Assembly (NCBI GenBank): GCA_034359265.1
Contig: CP136895.1
Coordinates: forward strand, 4,838,501 to 4,902,500
Direction: 5' to 3'
DNA from: Canna indica
Lineage: Eukaryota > Streptophyta > Magnoliopsida > Zingiberales > Cannaceae
DNA length: 64,000 nt
Part shown: positions 24,701 to 37,300 of the stretch, piece after piece
Layout of the letters: every line of letters starts with the position of its first letter
How positions within the stretch are numbered: the stretch's first letter is position 1
Notes under the pieces: model-generated
Database searches by the model: none
Told to the model about the DNA's origin: nothing
What the model saw: the letters and a program-made list of their open reading frames with translations, nothing else
Program-made: the position numbers and the translations under genes

Positions 24701-27700
24701 ATTCTTCTTTGTATCTCCATTCTTCATCTAAGTTATATGTAATTTTCGTCATGTCTTACGTGAATAACGATGGCATAGCATTGTGCATGTGATGGTTATT
24801 TTTTTTAGATAACTTAGGCAAACATCGCTTACCAAATTATATAAATATATAATTTTGTTTCTCACCAGCTGGTGCACAATATTTATAATTATATTACTTA
24901 GGTGGAGATCATGCAACATTATGCTTACAAATGTATGCATGTATGTCTCCTCTCTATTCAATCTCCATTTCTCTCATGCTAACTAGTGGAATTTTCTATT
25001 TAGCTCCTTATAAAATATTGACAAAAGATTAAGTAGTTAGGTGGTACAGTAGCTACTAAGTATTGTGCAATCAGCTTGATTACAATCTTCCTTCGGAGCA
25101 TGTATGTCTTCTCTCCATTCAATCTTACTTGGGCGACTTGATCAGTGATTCCCAAAATGCATTTATGTCGGGCAAAAGCACGTTGGATTGTTTTATGGGG
25201 GTGCATGAGGTGGTTTGGGCTTGTCATTGCTCGCACCAAGATGGTTTTCTCTTCAAGATTGATTTTGAGAAGGCATTCGACTCTATGGATTGGGGTTTTA
25301 TTATGAGAATGTTGGAGGCAAGGGGTTTCTTGGCAAAATGGATAGGTTGGATCTCTCATTTACTTAATACTGAATCCTCAATCCTTATTAATGGTGCTAT
25401 TGGCAGTCCCTTTCGTCATAAGAGAGGAGTTCGTCAAGGGAATTCCTTGTCACCATTTATATTCAATCTCGCTATGGACTGCCTCTCCCGCATTCTATCT
25501 ATGGCATCTCGGAGCAATCTCATTGATGGAGTTTTATCTAACCATATTGAAGGTGGTGTAACTCACTCATTATTTGCAGATGACCTGATTCTTTTTGGAT
25601 TGAATAAGGAGGATGGTTTGAGGAATCTATTATTTATTATGAAATGTTTTGAACTCGCATCTAGATTAAAGGTTAACTTAAACAAGACGGAGGTGGTCAG
25701 TCTTTGTGGCAATATTCATGCGGCGGAGCAGGTAGCCGGGATGCTTGGCTGTCAGGCATCATCTTTCCCTCTGAGTTATCTTGGGTTACCTCTCAAGATT
25801 GGGCGTCCGGTAAAGGCAGATTGGTTGGGTTTCATTGCTAAATTGGACGCTCGCTTTTCCACTTGGCAAGGCAAGTTGCTATCTCGTGTTGGAAGACTTC
25901 TATTGTTAAATTGCACCATCTCGAGCTCGGTGGCGTATCTGCTTTCTATTTTTCAAGCTCTGGATTGGGTTTTTAAATCTATTGATAAACGACGAAGAAA
26001 ATTCTTTTGGACGGGTCCTGATGCTGTTGCGGTAAATGGAAAGTGTCTTGTGGGGTGGGATACTATCACTTGTTCTAAAGAAGAAGGGGGTCTCGGTTTG
26101 TTAGATTTGAAGGCCCATTCTCTAGCTCGACGCAGTCGTTGGTTATGGAAGGTTATACAAGGGGATGACTTGTTTTGGGTTTGCTTGATGAGAAGCATTT
26201 GTGGAGATTTTCGAAACTGGTCCAGCACGAGTTTCAATCGGCAGGCTTCCCCCATTTGGTCTGATCTCTTAAAAGTGTTTGAATTGATGCTCTCGAGTAT
26301 TTCTTTTTCGGTTGGTGAAGGTCGGGATATTAGGCTCTGGACGGATCGTTGGTCTAATGGTTAGTCCTTGGCCGAGCTGCATCCTTCTCTGTTCATTCTT
26401 GCTCGTCATCCTTCGTGCTCTATCTTTGAAGCTCGGATTCTGGATGCAGATGGGAGATTCATTGGCTGGAATATTTCTTTTTCCTCTTGGGTTGAGTTTG
26501 ATAAGTTGTCTCATCTTGAGAGTGATCTGGAACCAATCAGATACAAATTTGGAGATGATATATTGAAATGGAAATGGTTCCAGGATATGGTCATTTTTCT
26601 TCTAAAAGCATGTATCGATTGCTAATGTTTCGAGGGGTGAAGAGTTCTGTCTTTTCGGTCCTCTGGAACAACAATCTACCTCCAAAGATTTCTATCTTTG
26701 GGTGGCTTTGGTTCCGGAGGCGGCTTCTAACTCGTGATAGATTATTACGGTGGGGGATTATTGTGGATGATTCTTGCCTTCTATGCCTCATTGGAAAGGA
26801 ATCTCATATCCATTTATTTTCTGATTGCACTTTCACTCGTCGAGGATGGAGGTGCTTCCTATCACTTGTGGATTCATCGTTTATCTCACTCGATTGTGTT
26901 CGTTCTTTGCATACTTATGATGGAGCTGGGAAGGATCAGTGGAAGTTGATGTTGATTTGGAACTGGTTTCTATGGTTCGAGAGGAATTCTAGAGCATTTA
27001 TGTATGTTTGTTCTAGTTATCAGGAGCTTGCTGCGTCAGTGGCAAATTTCTTCCGGCTCTGTTCATCGTGATTGGAAGCTTGAATGTGCTGTAGAAAAAT
27101 AAGAGTGGTCACTGCCTATCTGTTTTTCTTCTTCTCCTTGGTTGTTTTTTTGTGTGTATTTTGATTTCTTTGCCCATCTCCCCTTTACACTGTAACTCTT
27201 CATTACTTATGAATGGTATACAGTTTTCAGTTTAAAAAAAAAAACTAGAATTTAGAGGAATTTTATCATTTAGCTCCTAATGAAGTATTAACCATAGTTT
27301 TAAAATTCGTATCGTACCGCTTGGTATGGGCGATAGGGGTGAGCATCGGTTCGGTTCGGTTAAAAACCGAACCGAAAATTCGGTTAACCGAATCGAACCA
27401 AAGAAAAAATTTTAACCGTTTACCGAACCGAAAAAATTCGGTTAATTCGGTTCGGTTCGGTTAACCGAAAAGATAAAAAAAATTTCAAAGCATGCATGAG
27501 GACTCGAACTCGGCCAACTGAGAATTAGATTTTAATTTTTACCCTTCTAACCATCTTAGCAAACATTACTATCAATTTATATATAACTAACACATATTAT
27601 ATATATATCGAATGTTAAATAAAGATTATTACACAACATGGGATTCGAACCCGGGCGGCAGAAATGTTAAACATAACACTTAACCACCAAGACAAATGCC

Positions 27701-27721
27701 AAGATCTAATATATCTGTTAT

Positions 27722-27752
<31 letters not shown>

Positions 27753-28334
27753 ATACATATATATTCGGTTAATTCGGTAAATTAACCGAACCGTCGGTTA
27801 ATTCACCGAACCGAAAACCGAACCGAAAACCGAACCGAAAACCGAACCCAAAAATTTCTTTAACCGAAAACCGAACCAAAATTAATTCGGTTAATTCGGT
27901 TCGGTTAAATCGGTTTCGGTTCGGTCGGTTTCGGTTCGGTTTCGGTGAATCGGTGAAGTTTGCTCACCCCTAATGGGCGATACTTACCTGTTTTTCAAAA
28001 ACCGGTATCCTGTACACCCGGTACCAGTCGGTACCATGTGTACCGATACATACCGGGCATACCGCCCGGTATTTTATAATCCCGCCCATATGGGGCGGTA
28101 CCATACCCGGTATCGGGTGGTATCGCCCCAGTATGAGTGCAGTCAGTATGGTGCAGAGCACCACACTTCTGCACCATACTGAACACCACACTGAGTATGG
28201 TGCTCTGCGCCATACTTTAGTACCGTATCGTACCGAGTTGGTATGGTACTGGTCAAATACCAGTACTGCCGTACTGGTACTAGTATTTAAAACGTTGGTA
28301 TTGACAAATGCCAAGATCTAATATATCTGTTATT

Positions 28335-28368
<34 letters not shown>

Positions 28369-31300
28369 ATACATATATATTCGGTTAATTCGGTAAATTA
28401 ACCGAACCGTCGGTTAATTCACCGAACCGAACCGAAAACCGAACCCAAAAATTTCTTTAACCGAAAACCGAACCAAAATTAATTCGGTTAATTCGGTTCG
28501 GTTAAATCGGTTTCGGTTCGGTTTCGGTGAATCGGTGAAGTTTGCTCACCCCTAATGGGCGAAAGCGTGCTTCTCAAATTGGTCACGGGTTACTAAGAAC
28601 ACTGGAACAACTTGAGGAAATGAAAGCTTGAAAGCTTCAAGAAACTTGATTAAGCAAATATGATTACAGAAGGGAAAAGTAGAACTCTTCGGTGGTTCCG
28701 GAGTATGTTCTGCAATTCCATAGTCACACCTATTTATAAGGTAAAGAGAAGTCTCTCGAAGAGGCTCAATAAGTGAGTGCGGGTGTTCATTGGACCCCAT
28801 CGTCCACTCACTTGATTAGCCTTTACAGTGCGAGAATCTCAATTATTTCTCTAGTATACTGGTCATACAGCTGTTTGCCAGTAAAGTAGTGCTGGCCAGC
28901 GCAAAAGTGAAAGTATTGCCATCATGCCTTTTGTATTATTGTCCTTTGTTATTCTTCTTGTCGGCCTTATCTCCTCATCAGATTAGATTGTATCTGGTGC
29001 TGGAATAGAGGTTGCTGTTGCTGCTGCTGACGATCATTTTGTGACATGACTCTAGGTTTTTGATGTGGTGAGTCAGTGGTTTGATATCATCTTCGGCATA
29101 TTTATCAGCAGACTGTTCTAATCTGGCTTTCTGCAAGTAAGCCATTGCTAGTAGTCCTTGAAGTTCTGTGAGGACTACCCTTGTTTGTTCTTGATGAATC
29201 TGGATTAGTTTGTTGGTCCATTCATCCACTTCTTCCAGCGAGTAGATTTCTCCGTACATTAAGTTGCATGACAATCTCTCGACCTCCTCTAATTTTTGTG
29301 AACCGCTGAGAACGGCCCAGTGCTGGGAGGCCATAATTGCTCTTTTGGTTGAGGCATATGTTTTTCTACAGGCATCTGCAAGTTGCTTCAGCTGGTCTAT
29401 AATCATCTGCATAAAGAAACAAATTAGATCTAATATAGATAACTTGGAATTTTTATAGAGGGGTTATCCTTCCCCTGCAATTATTTGCTGACAAGGTTAT
29501 TGCTTCCTTGGTAAATATTTGTTAACGGGATTTTTACTTTCCCGGCAAGCATTTGTTAAGGGGGTTCTTGCTTCCCCCTGTCTGGTTCAGATTCCTCAGT
29601 TATCTTTGGAGGGACGATGCTCCCTCCTGTATTTTTCCATCATTTCTTCTACTTCCTCGTCTGCGGTGCGTAGCCTTTTTGCAAATTTTCTCATAGCTTT
29701 CTTGAGCATCTTTTCCTCTTCCTTCCATAGGTTGAAGTCGGCTTGTCTGTCTTCAGTTGTAATATCTTCTTCCTTTTCATCTCGAGTTGTGGAGCTTTCT
29801 GGCTGCTCCAGTTTGAGCTTGCTCATCATTTCATCGAATTCTCGGTCTCTTTCATTTTCGAATTCTTCTGTAGGAGGTTGGTCATAGTTTGCGAATCGAA
29901 TTATGACACCTTCCTCTTCTTCTAGCTCTCGCCAGTATGGGATGTTGGCCCATCTAGGCCAGTCATCTGCATTCTCTGCTATTTTCTGCTCCATGGCTGT
30001 TTTGGCTACTTGAATTTCCTCAGTTCGTGGGGTTTCCTCATTCATCCTTCTTCTAAATTCAGTCATGTAGTCTTCGTAATATGGGACCTCTCCCATTCTT
30101 ACAGGTGAACCATAATAGAAGCTGTTTTCAGGGTAGTAATTATGATAGTCATAAACATCATCTTGATCTGCGAACTCTTCTAGCAGAATGCTAATGGCTT
30201 CAGCGTTGTTCTCTAGGTCGTCTGCTGTCTCATTTGTCCAATCAGTGACTGCCATTTTTACTATTTGTGTAGATAGAGTCTGATCTATCTGGATTACTGC
30301 CTTGTTGAGTTGTTGTATAATCCTCTGTGGAGGCTGATTACCCTTTGCTTCTTTGAGGGCTTCCTCGAGTTGTACCAGGTGCTGGTTGGTTGAATCGGTT
30401 GGCTCTTGAATTTGAATCAGATGAACCGTGAGTCTTGAGAGCGCGTCCGCCAATGAGTTTAATTTGCCGTCAATGTGCTCGAAATTTATTTGAACTCCCG
30501 TACCTGTTATATAATCCAAGAAGTTTAACCATCGGACTCTGGACGGTTTTGTTGAGGCAGATTTATTGTAAAAACTGATTATTGCTTGGCAATCCGTCCT
30601 TAGGGTGATCTCCTTTTGATCTAAATAATGAATTTTAAGGGCCCTTAGAGTCTCCATGCAGGCAAATATTTCAGCATCAATAGCTGATTTTGTTACGGGG
30701 AATTTCCCGCTTGCATAAGCGCAGACTCTTTCCATGCTTCGGGGGTCATTCTTCATCGGTTTCCATTTGCAAACCCCCCCCCATCCTTCCATACATCCGT
30801 CAGTTTCGAGGATGATGTGGGCTCCTGGAGCTGGTAGTTCTAAATCCGGGAGTGCCTGGACTACCGTTTTGATTTTGGATATGAGTTGGATATCCGAAGG
30901 TTTTAGGCGTTTGTCTCCTTGAGGTCCCGTTTTGGAGTATAAGGGACCAAGCAGTGTACCAAGATTGGGGATGTATGACCTCGCATAGTTTAATAGGCCT
31001 AACCACGATCGAAGGCCCGTTTTACTTTTAAGCTGTTCCGTGTCGAAGCTTATTATCTTCTTGATAATATGAGGTTGTAACTTGATCTTGCTGTTACCTA
31101 TGATAGCCCCAAGGAACTCAATTTCTTGAGTTGCTATCTTCATCTTGGTTGGGGATAGCACTAATCCCCACTTCTCACAGATCTTTAGCATGGTCTCAAG
31201 ATGCTTCGCATGCTCTTTCTCATTTTCTGAAAAGATGAGTATGTCGTCGATGTATACTGCTATGAACTCTTCCGTGCCAGCAAAGCATTGGTCCATCTTC

Positions 31301-34300
31301 CTTTGGAATACTGCTGGCGCATTCTTCAATCCGAATGGCATGACCAGCCATTCATATAACCCTCCGGGTACTATAAAAGCGGTCCATGGAATAGACTCAG
31401 TGTCCATGGCCACCTGGTGGAAACCACTTTTCAAGTCGAATTTTGAAAAGATTCGACTATTTCCTATTCTCTTAAGAATTGTGTTGATGCCGGGCAAGCT
31501 GTATTGGTCTTTATGGGTGTTGTCATTCAGAGTCCGATAATTAAAGACCATGCGTTCCTTACCCCTTACTTCTTTCCCAGTGGTTGGGTCCACAGTTGTG
31601 CCTGAGTTAACTATAATAGCCATAGTTCTATGGCGGCTTGTACTCGGTCTGATTGCTCCTATTTTCAATAGTGCCTTCACGTGTCTATCATATTGCTCTT
31701 TCATGAGAGGGCTGATATGCTTAAGAGGCTTGTCTTGTATAGTCAGATCTGGGTTAATGATGTCCAGTCTGCACGTGATTTGATTTTTGGCCCAATGTTG
31801 GGCCGGGTTTTCTCCAATGAAACCCTGTTCCTTTAGCCTGTTTAGGAGCGGGCTGAATTTTTGTTTGAAGCTTACAGATTCCTGGAATTTGTCATAAGCG
31901 ACTGCGTTCTGAACTTCCAGATATTCTTCTTCTGTTAAGCTGAGTTCTTCTATAGACGTAGAATTCAGAATTTCTGTGTCTAATCTTGTGTTTATGGTGG
32001 TTACTTTCTTGTAGAATGTAACTGTTTGTTCTTCAATCCGGACTCCCCCTTGCATAGCCCGAATAAAGTTACACCCTATCAGCATCTGTATGCCATCCCT
32101 TTTGCCCATTGGGAAGGCATATGTGAATGGTATCTTGAACTTATTGTCCTCAATACTCATTAGTCCTCCTTTCAGTCTCATTTTGGCCATTTGCTGAGAA
32201 TTAACCCCATTAATTTGGATTGGGAATGCACTTGGCTCCAGTGACTCTGATGGTATAGAGTCTTGATCAATACAGCAGACTGTGGCTCCAGTATCCAGAA
32301 TAGCTTGTACCTTGAATGGCTTGACGTTAGGAATTTCCATTATTATCTCCATATTGTAGAGTCTATTCAGGACTCTTCTTCCTTTGTGGATCCCTTGGTA
32401 TATAGAGGTGATATCTTCCTCATTTACTGATTCCAATGCAGCTTTGGATGCTGCTTCCCTGAAGATAATCCCGGGTGTCTTTATGGTAATTTCCTCTTCG
32501 TCTTCATCTATCCAAGCCGATTTCCCTTTCTCTTTCCTTCTGTCTTTATTGATGTTTAGGTCTCCAAATTCTTCCTCCAGATTTTTGAGGTCTCTGGATA
32601 GTTGAACATCAACGAGTTCTTGTTTGACTCGCTCATTTTCAGTCAAGAGAAATGTCACATACTCTAGAAGTTCTTTGATTAGAGTATCCTTCTCATCATA
32701 CGGTCTGAGTGGTGCTCGTTTGATGATGATTTTTCGTCCGAGGCTGAACCTCGAACACATGGGGCATACTGTTAGTAAGCATTTTCTGCAGTGAGAGCGC
32801 ATATTCGGGTTTGTAGGCTCTTTGCACATTGTACATCTGTCGTATCCTTTTGTGACATCTGTATTGTCTTCCCATGTATGGATACACTCTCTCATTTCAG
32901 TAGGTAGTGTTACTGTGACTCGCCATGAGTATTCTGGTTCTTTTGTGGTGACTACGAATATTGTTTCGAATGGGTAGTCATTGTAATCGATGGCAAGCTT
33001 TGTTGCATGCCCTGATTCACCTTCAGAGAAGGAGCAGATTCCTTCACTATCAGGTTCATCGAGATCGACTGAGACAACATCCCAGTCGTTGGTGAGGTCT
33101 AAGTTCTCCATGACAGCAGCTCGTGCAATGTTTCCATGTTTTCCTTTGCAGTCGCGGGCGAAGTGTCCTTCCTCCCCGCAAATGAAACATTTGCACTTAC
33201 GAACTTTGTCTGCATACTTCCTTTTGAAGATTCGAACATGAGTGTTGTGAGGTTTGCCCTTGTAGGATGTGGACTTCCGCAAACCGTATTTCTTCTCTTT
33301 TTGGTAGTACCCGGGTTATGGGTATCTGAGCACAAATTGATAAGTCTTTCAGACTTCTGGCTAGAGCAGCTTTCTTGCATTGGTCTTCTATGTAGTTGTA
33401 AGTAAAGTGGATTCTGGGAAATAGCCCAACTTGACATCCAGTGTACTTAGCGAAGAATGCTACCTCTAGTTCTCTTCCCAAAATAGGCGGCATCTTCTTG
33501 AAGAATTTGTCTGAAATTTCTGTGGACACAAATAGTCTTCCTGATTTTGCTGCCAGTATTTTGTAGTCATTAATGTAGCTCAGGAGATCTTTAACGTTAT
33601 GACAGGAGAGTCTTTCAAGATCTTCGTAAGCACGGGTCTGTTCTTCTGTTGACCCAGTGGTGGGGTCTTCCATCATGAACATTCGCCTCACTTGTGACAA
33701 AATGTTTTGAGGATCTTCAGCGATGCCCGTGATTTCCTCATATTCAGCAGGGTAGGCCATTCTCCATTGAATCCAGGCCTTCTTCTCAATCTCTCCGAGT
33801 AGGTTTTCCACATAACACATTTTTGACTTGTTATCTGGCCAGTTCCTTTCATTCAGAAGATTTAATGTGATGGATTCCCATCGGGATATTACATCAGCAT
33901 ACTGGCCAACGTTTTCAGGTAGCACTAGGATTGCTCCTGCATTCACTTGAGCGGTAGGAAGATTGTATACTTCAGAATGGTACTTAGAGTATCCTCCTCT
34001 TAGTTTTCCTACTCTTGAGGTTATTGTCGGTATATTCTGTGGTAACTGTGGTGTTACTCGTCCGGGTGGGTACTGAGCAGGTCCCATAATAGGTTCTCTA
34101 GGGACCCTTGTTGTGCTGGATTCAGCCGTTGAGAAAGCAGTCTCAGTCTTTTGGATCTTCTCAGTCTTTTGGATCAACTCCTTGATCATCGGGTAGTCAA
34201 GCTCTACTGTATATGCTGTTTGTTTATCTTCCTTTTGTCTACATGTATCATATTTCTCAGCATAATAGTTGTAGAAATCTGAGGAGTCGTCTTCGTCATC

Positions 34301-37300
34301 ATCTGTCTCTGAAGTATCCCATTTGGGAGGGACTTCAGCATCACTCTTATCTGCTTCTTCGTCATCAGCTTGCAATGTCCAGAGGTTTTGGAGAGCCTCT
34401 TCTTCTTCTTCGAAGTGGTAAGTGTCGTCCCAATCTTTTTCTTGTTCTTCAAACAACCAGAAATCATCATCATCACAGGTTAAGACATTGACTGATTCTT
34501 GTGCTAGATCATCTTCTACTTCAGATAATCTCGCTGTTGTGTCAGGGGCGGTTGTATAGTTTGTGAAGTTGAGCATAAGAGCTCCGTCTGATCTGGTTTG
34601 AATGTTTGCTACTTGTGGGTTCTGAGGGTTTGGTAGAAGTGCTGGTCTGATTATCCATTGTCTCCCTTGGAGACTTGCTGTTGTTCTGGGCTGTCCTGGG
34701 ATTGCCCTGATTCCTCTGCTTGCAAGGTGGTCTGCTACATGCTGAACATTGTAGCGGAAATTTGTATGGCTATTGTTTGACAGTCGTCCAATTAAGGATC
34801 TTGATAATAGGAGGTTGCTTTCGCCTCCTTGCCAACCTTCGTAGCCGTGTGTTTGAACTACCAGTTGAATATGCTCTCTAAAGTCGTGGATACTTAGAGT
34901 CATGTCGGGGGCTGCATAGGCTAGTTGAATTCCCGTGGAAAGATCGATCTCCATGGAGCTAATGACTGCCCTGTCATCAGCCCATCTGGTATCTCTGAGT
35001 AGAACCAGTGCATTGACTCCCGCATTTCTGCGGTGGAGAGTTTGTAGCCTTATCATTATCATGCCCATATGAAGGTGCTGGAGCCCTGCTTGAACTAGCA
35101 GGTTGTAGCTCTGGTCGGTGATAAAGGGGAGCTCTACTTGTGCTCCTTCAGTGACTAGAATTCTTTCATCAGAGTAGTGTTGGTATACTCTGTGTTGACG
35201 TTCTGCCCAGCCTGCTTGGTACAGGGTCTCGGCGGGTACTTGTTGTGCTCTCTGGTATTGAGAGATGGATAACTCCGCTTCTGGGTCAATTTGTGATTCT
35301 AGACTTCTGTTGAAGGTCCGTCCAGTAGACCTTGAGGAGAGGCGCCGTTGTGCCGAATGGCGCAATCTGCTGGCTAAACGATAACCACGGATCTGGTCAT
35401 CAATAGTCGGTTGTAGGTTTCCTTGGTTGGAAATCGAAGCCCTTGGAGGAGCCACGTCAGTTCTTGTGGTACTCATTTTCTTAGTTTGACTTTTTCTTCT
35501 TCCAAAATGATCTTAGGGTCTTTAAATACGTATAATTTTCCCTTAAGCTTTGGAAGTGAGGCTTTGGGTTGTTCACCCAGTTGTAGCTTTTGTAGATCTT
35601 TTGTAAGCGAGTCTATAGAGCTCGCAAGATCTTCAGGGTTTGCTAAGCCTTTGTTTATAGATTTTTCTTTGAGAGACTTGACTTCAAGTTTCAGAGAGTC
35701 AAGTTCTTCTTTGATTTTAACAGTGAGCTGAATAAGAACGTTCAGCTGTTTAACAATAACTTCAGAAGGTTTCTGAAGGTTTGTGGTGTTTAGTGAGACA
35801 AATCCTACTGCAGGACTGCCAAGATTCTCTGTAGCTTGCAAAGCTTGTGTGTATGAAGTGCTAGCAGCAGTTAACTTCCAATCACTCATAAAATGAAAAA
35901 TACGAAGCTTTATATGACTTAAATGAAGGACGTTTGATTGTTTCCTCTAAGTTTGGCTTAAGATTACGAATGTAGCGGGATTCTTCCTCTATGTGTGAGT
36001 ACTGCCACCCTCGTTATCGCCTATCTTAAGGTTCGTTTACAGAAAACAATTTATGCGCCCTAATTTAAGTGCGTATAAAACTAGGTATTAAGCAAAGTAT
36101 GTGTACCAGAGGGTATACGCCCTAATTTTATCCTGGTATCAGAGCTTCTTTCAAGGTACACATACTAGGTATTAAGCAAAGTATGTGTACCTTGAAAGAA
36201 GCTCTGATACCAGGATAAAATTAGGGCGTATACCCTCTGGTACACATACTTTGCTTAATACCTAGTTTTATACGCACTTAAATTAGGGCGCATAAATTGT
36301 TTTCTGTAAACGAACCTTAAGATAGGCGATAACGAGGGTGGCAGTACTCACACATAGAGGAAGAATCCCGCTACATTCGTAATCTTAAGCCAAACTTAGA
36401 GGAAACAATCAAACGTCCTTCATTTAAGTCATATAAAGCTTCGTATTTTTCATTTTATGAGTGATTGGAAGTTAACTGCTGCTAGCACTTCATACACACA
36501 AGCTTTGCAAGCTACAGAGAATCTTGGCAGTCCTGCAGTAGGATTTGTCTCACTAAACACCACAAACCTTCAGAAACCTTCTGAAGTTATTGTTAAACAG
36601 CTGAACGTTCTTATTCAGCTCACTGTTAAAATCAAAGAAGAACTTGACTCTCTGAAACTTGAAGTCAAGTCTCTCAAAGAAAAATCTATAAACAAAGGCT
36701 TAGCAAACCCTGAAGATCTTGCGAGCTCTATAGACTCGCTTACAAAAGATCTACAAAAGCTACAACTGGGTGAACAACCCAAAGCCTCACTTCCAAAGCT
36801 TAAGGGAAAATTATACGTATTTAAAGACCCTAAGATCATTTTGGAAGAAGAAAAAGCCAAACTAAGAAAATGAGTACCACAAGAACTGACGTGGCTCCTC
36901 CAAGGGCTTCGATTTCCAACCAAGGAAACCTACAACCGACTATTGATGACCAGATCCGTGGTTATCGTTTAGCCAGCAGATTGCGCCATTCGGCACAACG
37001 GCGCCTCTCCTCAAGGTCTACTGGACGGACCTTCAACAGAAGTCTAGAATCACAAATTGACCCAGAAGCGGAGTTATCCATCTCTCAATACCAGAGAGCA
37101 CAACAAGTACCCGCCGAGACCCTGTACCAAGCAGGCTGGGCAGAACGTCAACACAGAGTATACCAACACTACTCTGATGAAAGAATTCTAGTCACTGAAG
37201 GAGCACAAGTAGAGCTCCCCTTTATCACCGACCAGAGCTACAACCTGCTAGTTCAAGCAGGGCTCCAGCACCTTCATATGGGCATGATAATGATAAGGCT

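Larger units (their letters stand above)
28561..36165 (-). mobile_element. Endogenous caulimovirid (badnavirus-like), left copy, minus sense
   Basis: A near full-length pararetrovirus genome read on the minus strand: small ORF (35889-35473), movement/coat ORF (35476-33197), zinc-knuckle/protease/RT/RNase H ORF (33282-29596), 144-codon ORF (29412-28978), then an intergenic region with TATA box. It is the mirror image of 36181-43785, with the centre at 36173. The left limit is cut just after the ...AGCACGCTTTC motif, about 15 bp shorter than the right copy. Confidence 0.92.

Noticed and set aside
34204..34476. 90-codon frame overlapping the viral movement/coat ORF
   Set aside because: Alternate frame of the D/E-rich linker; the mirror copy is equally explained, with no family.
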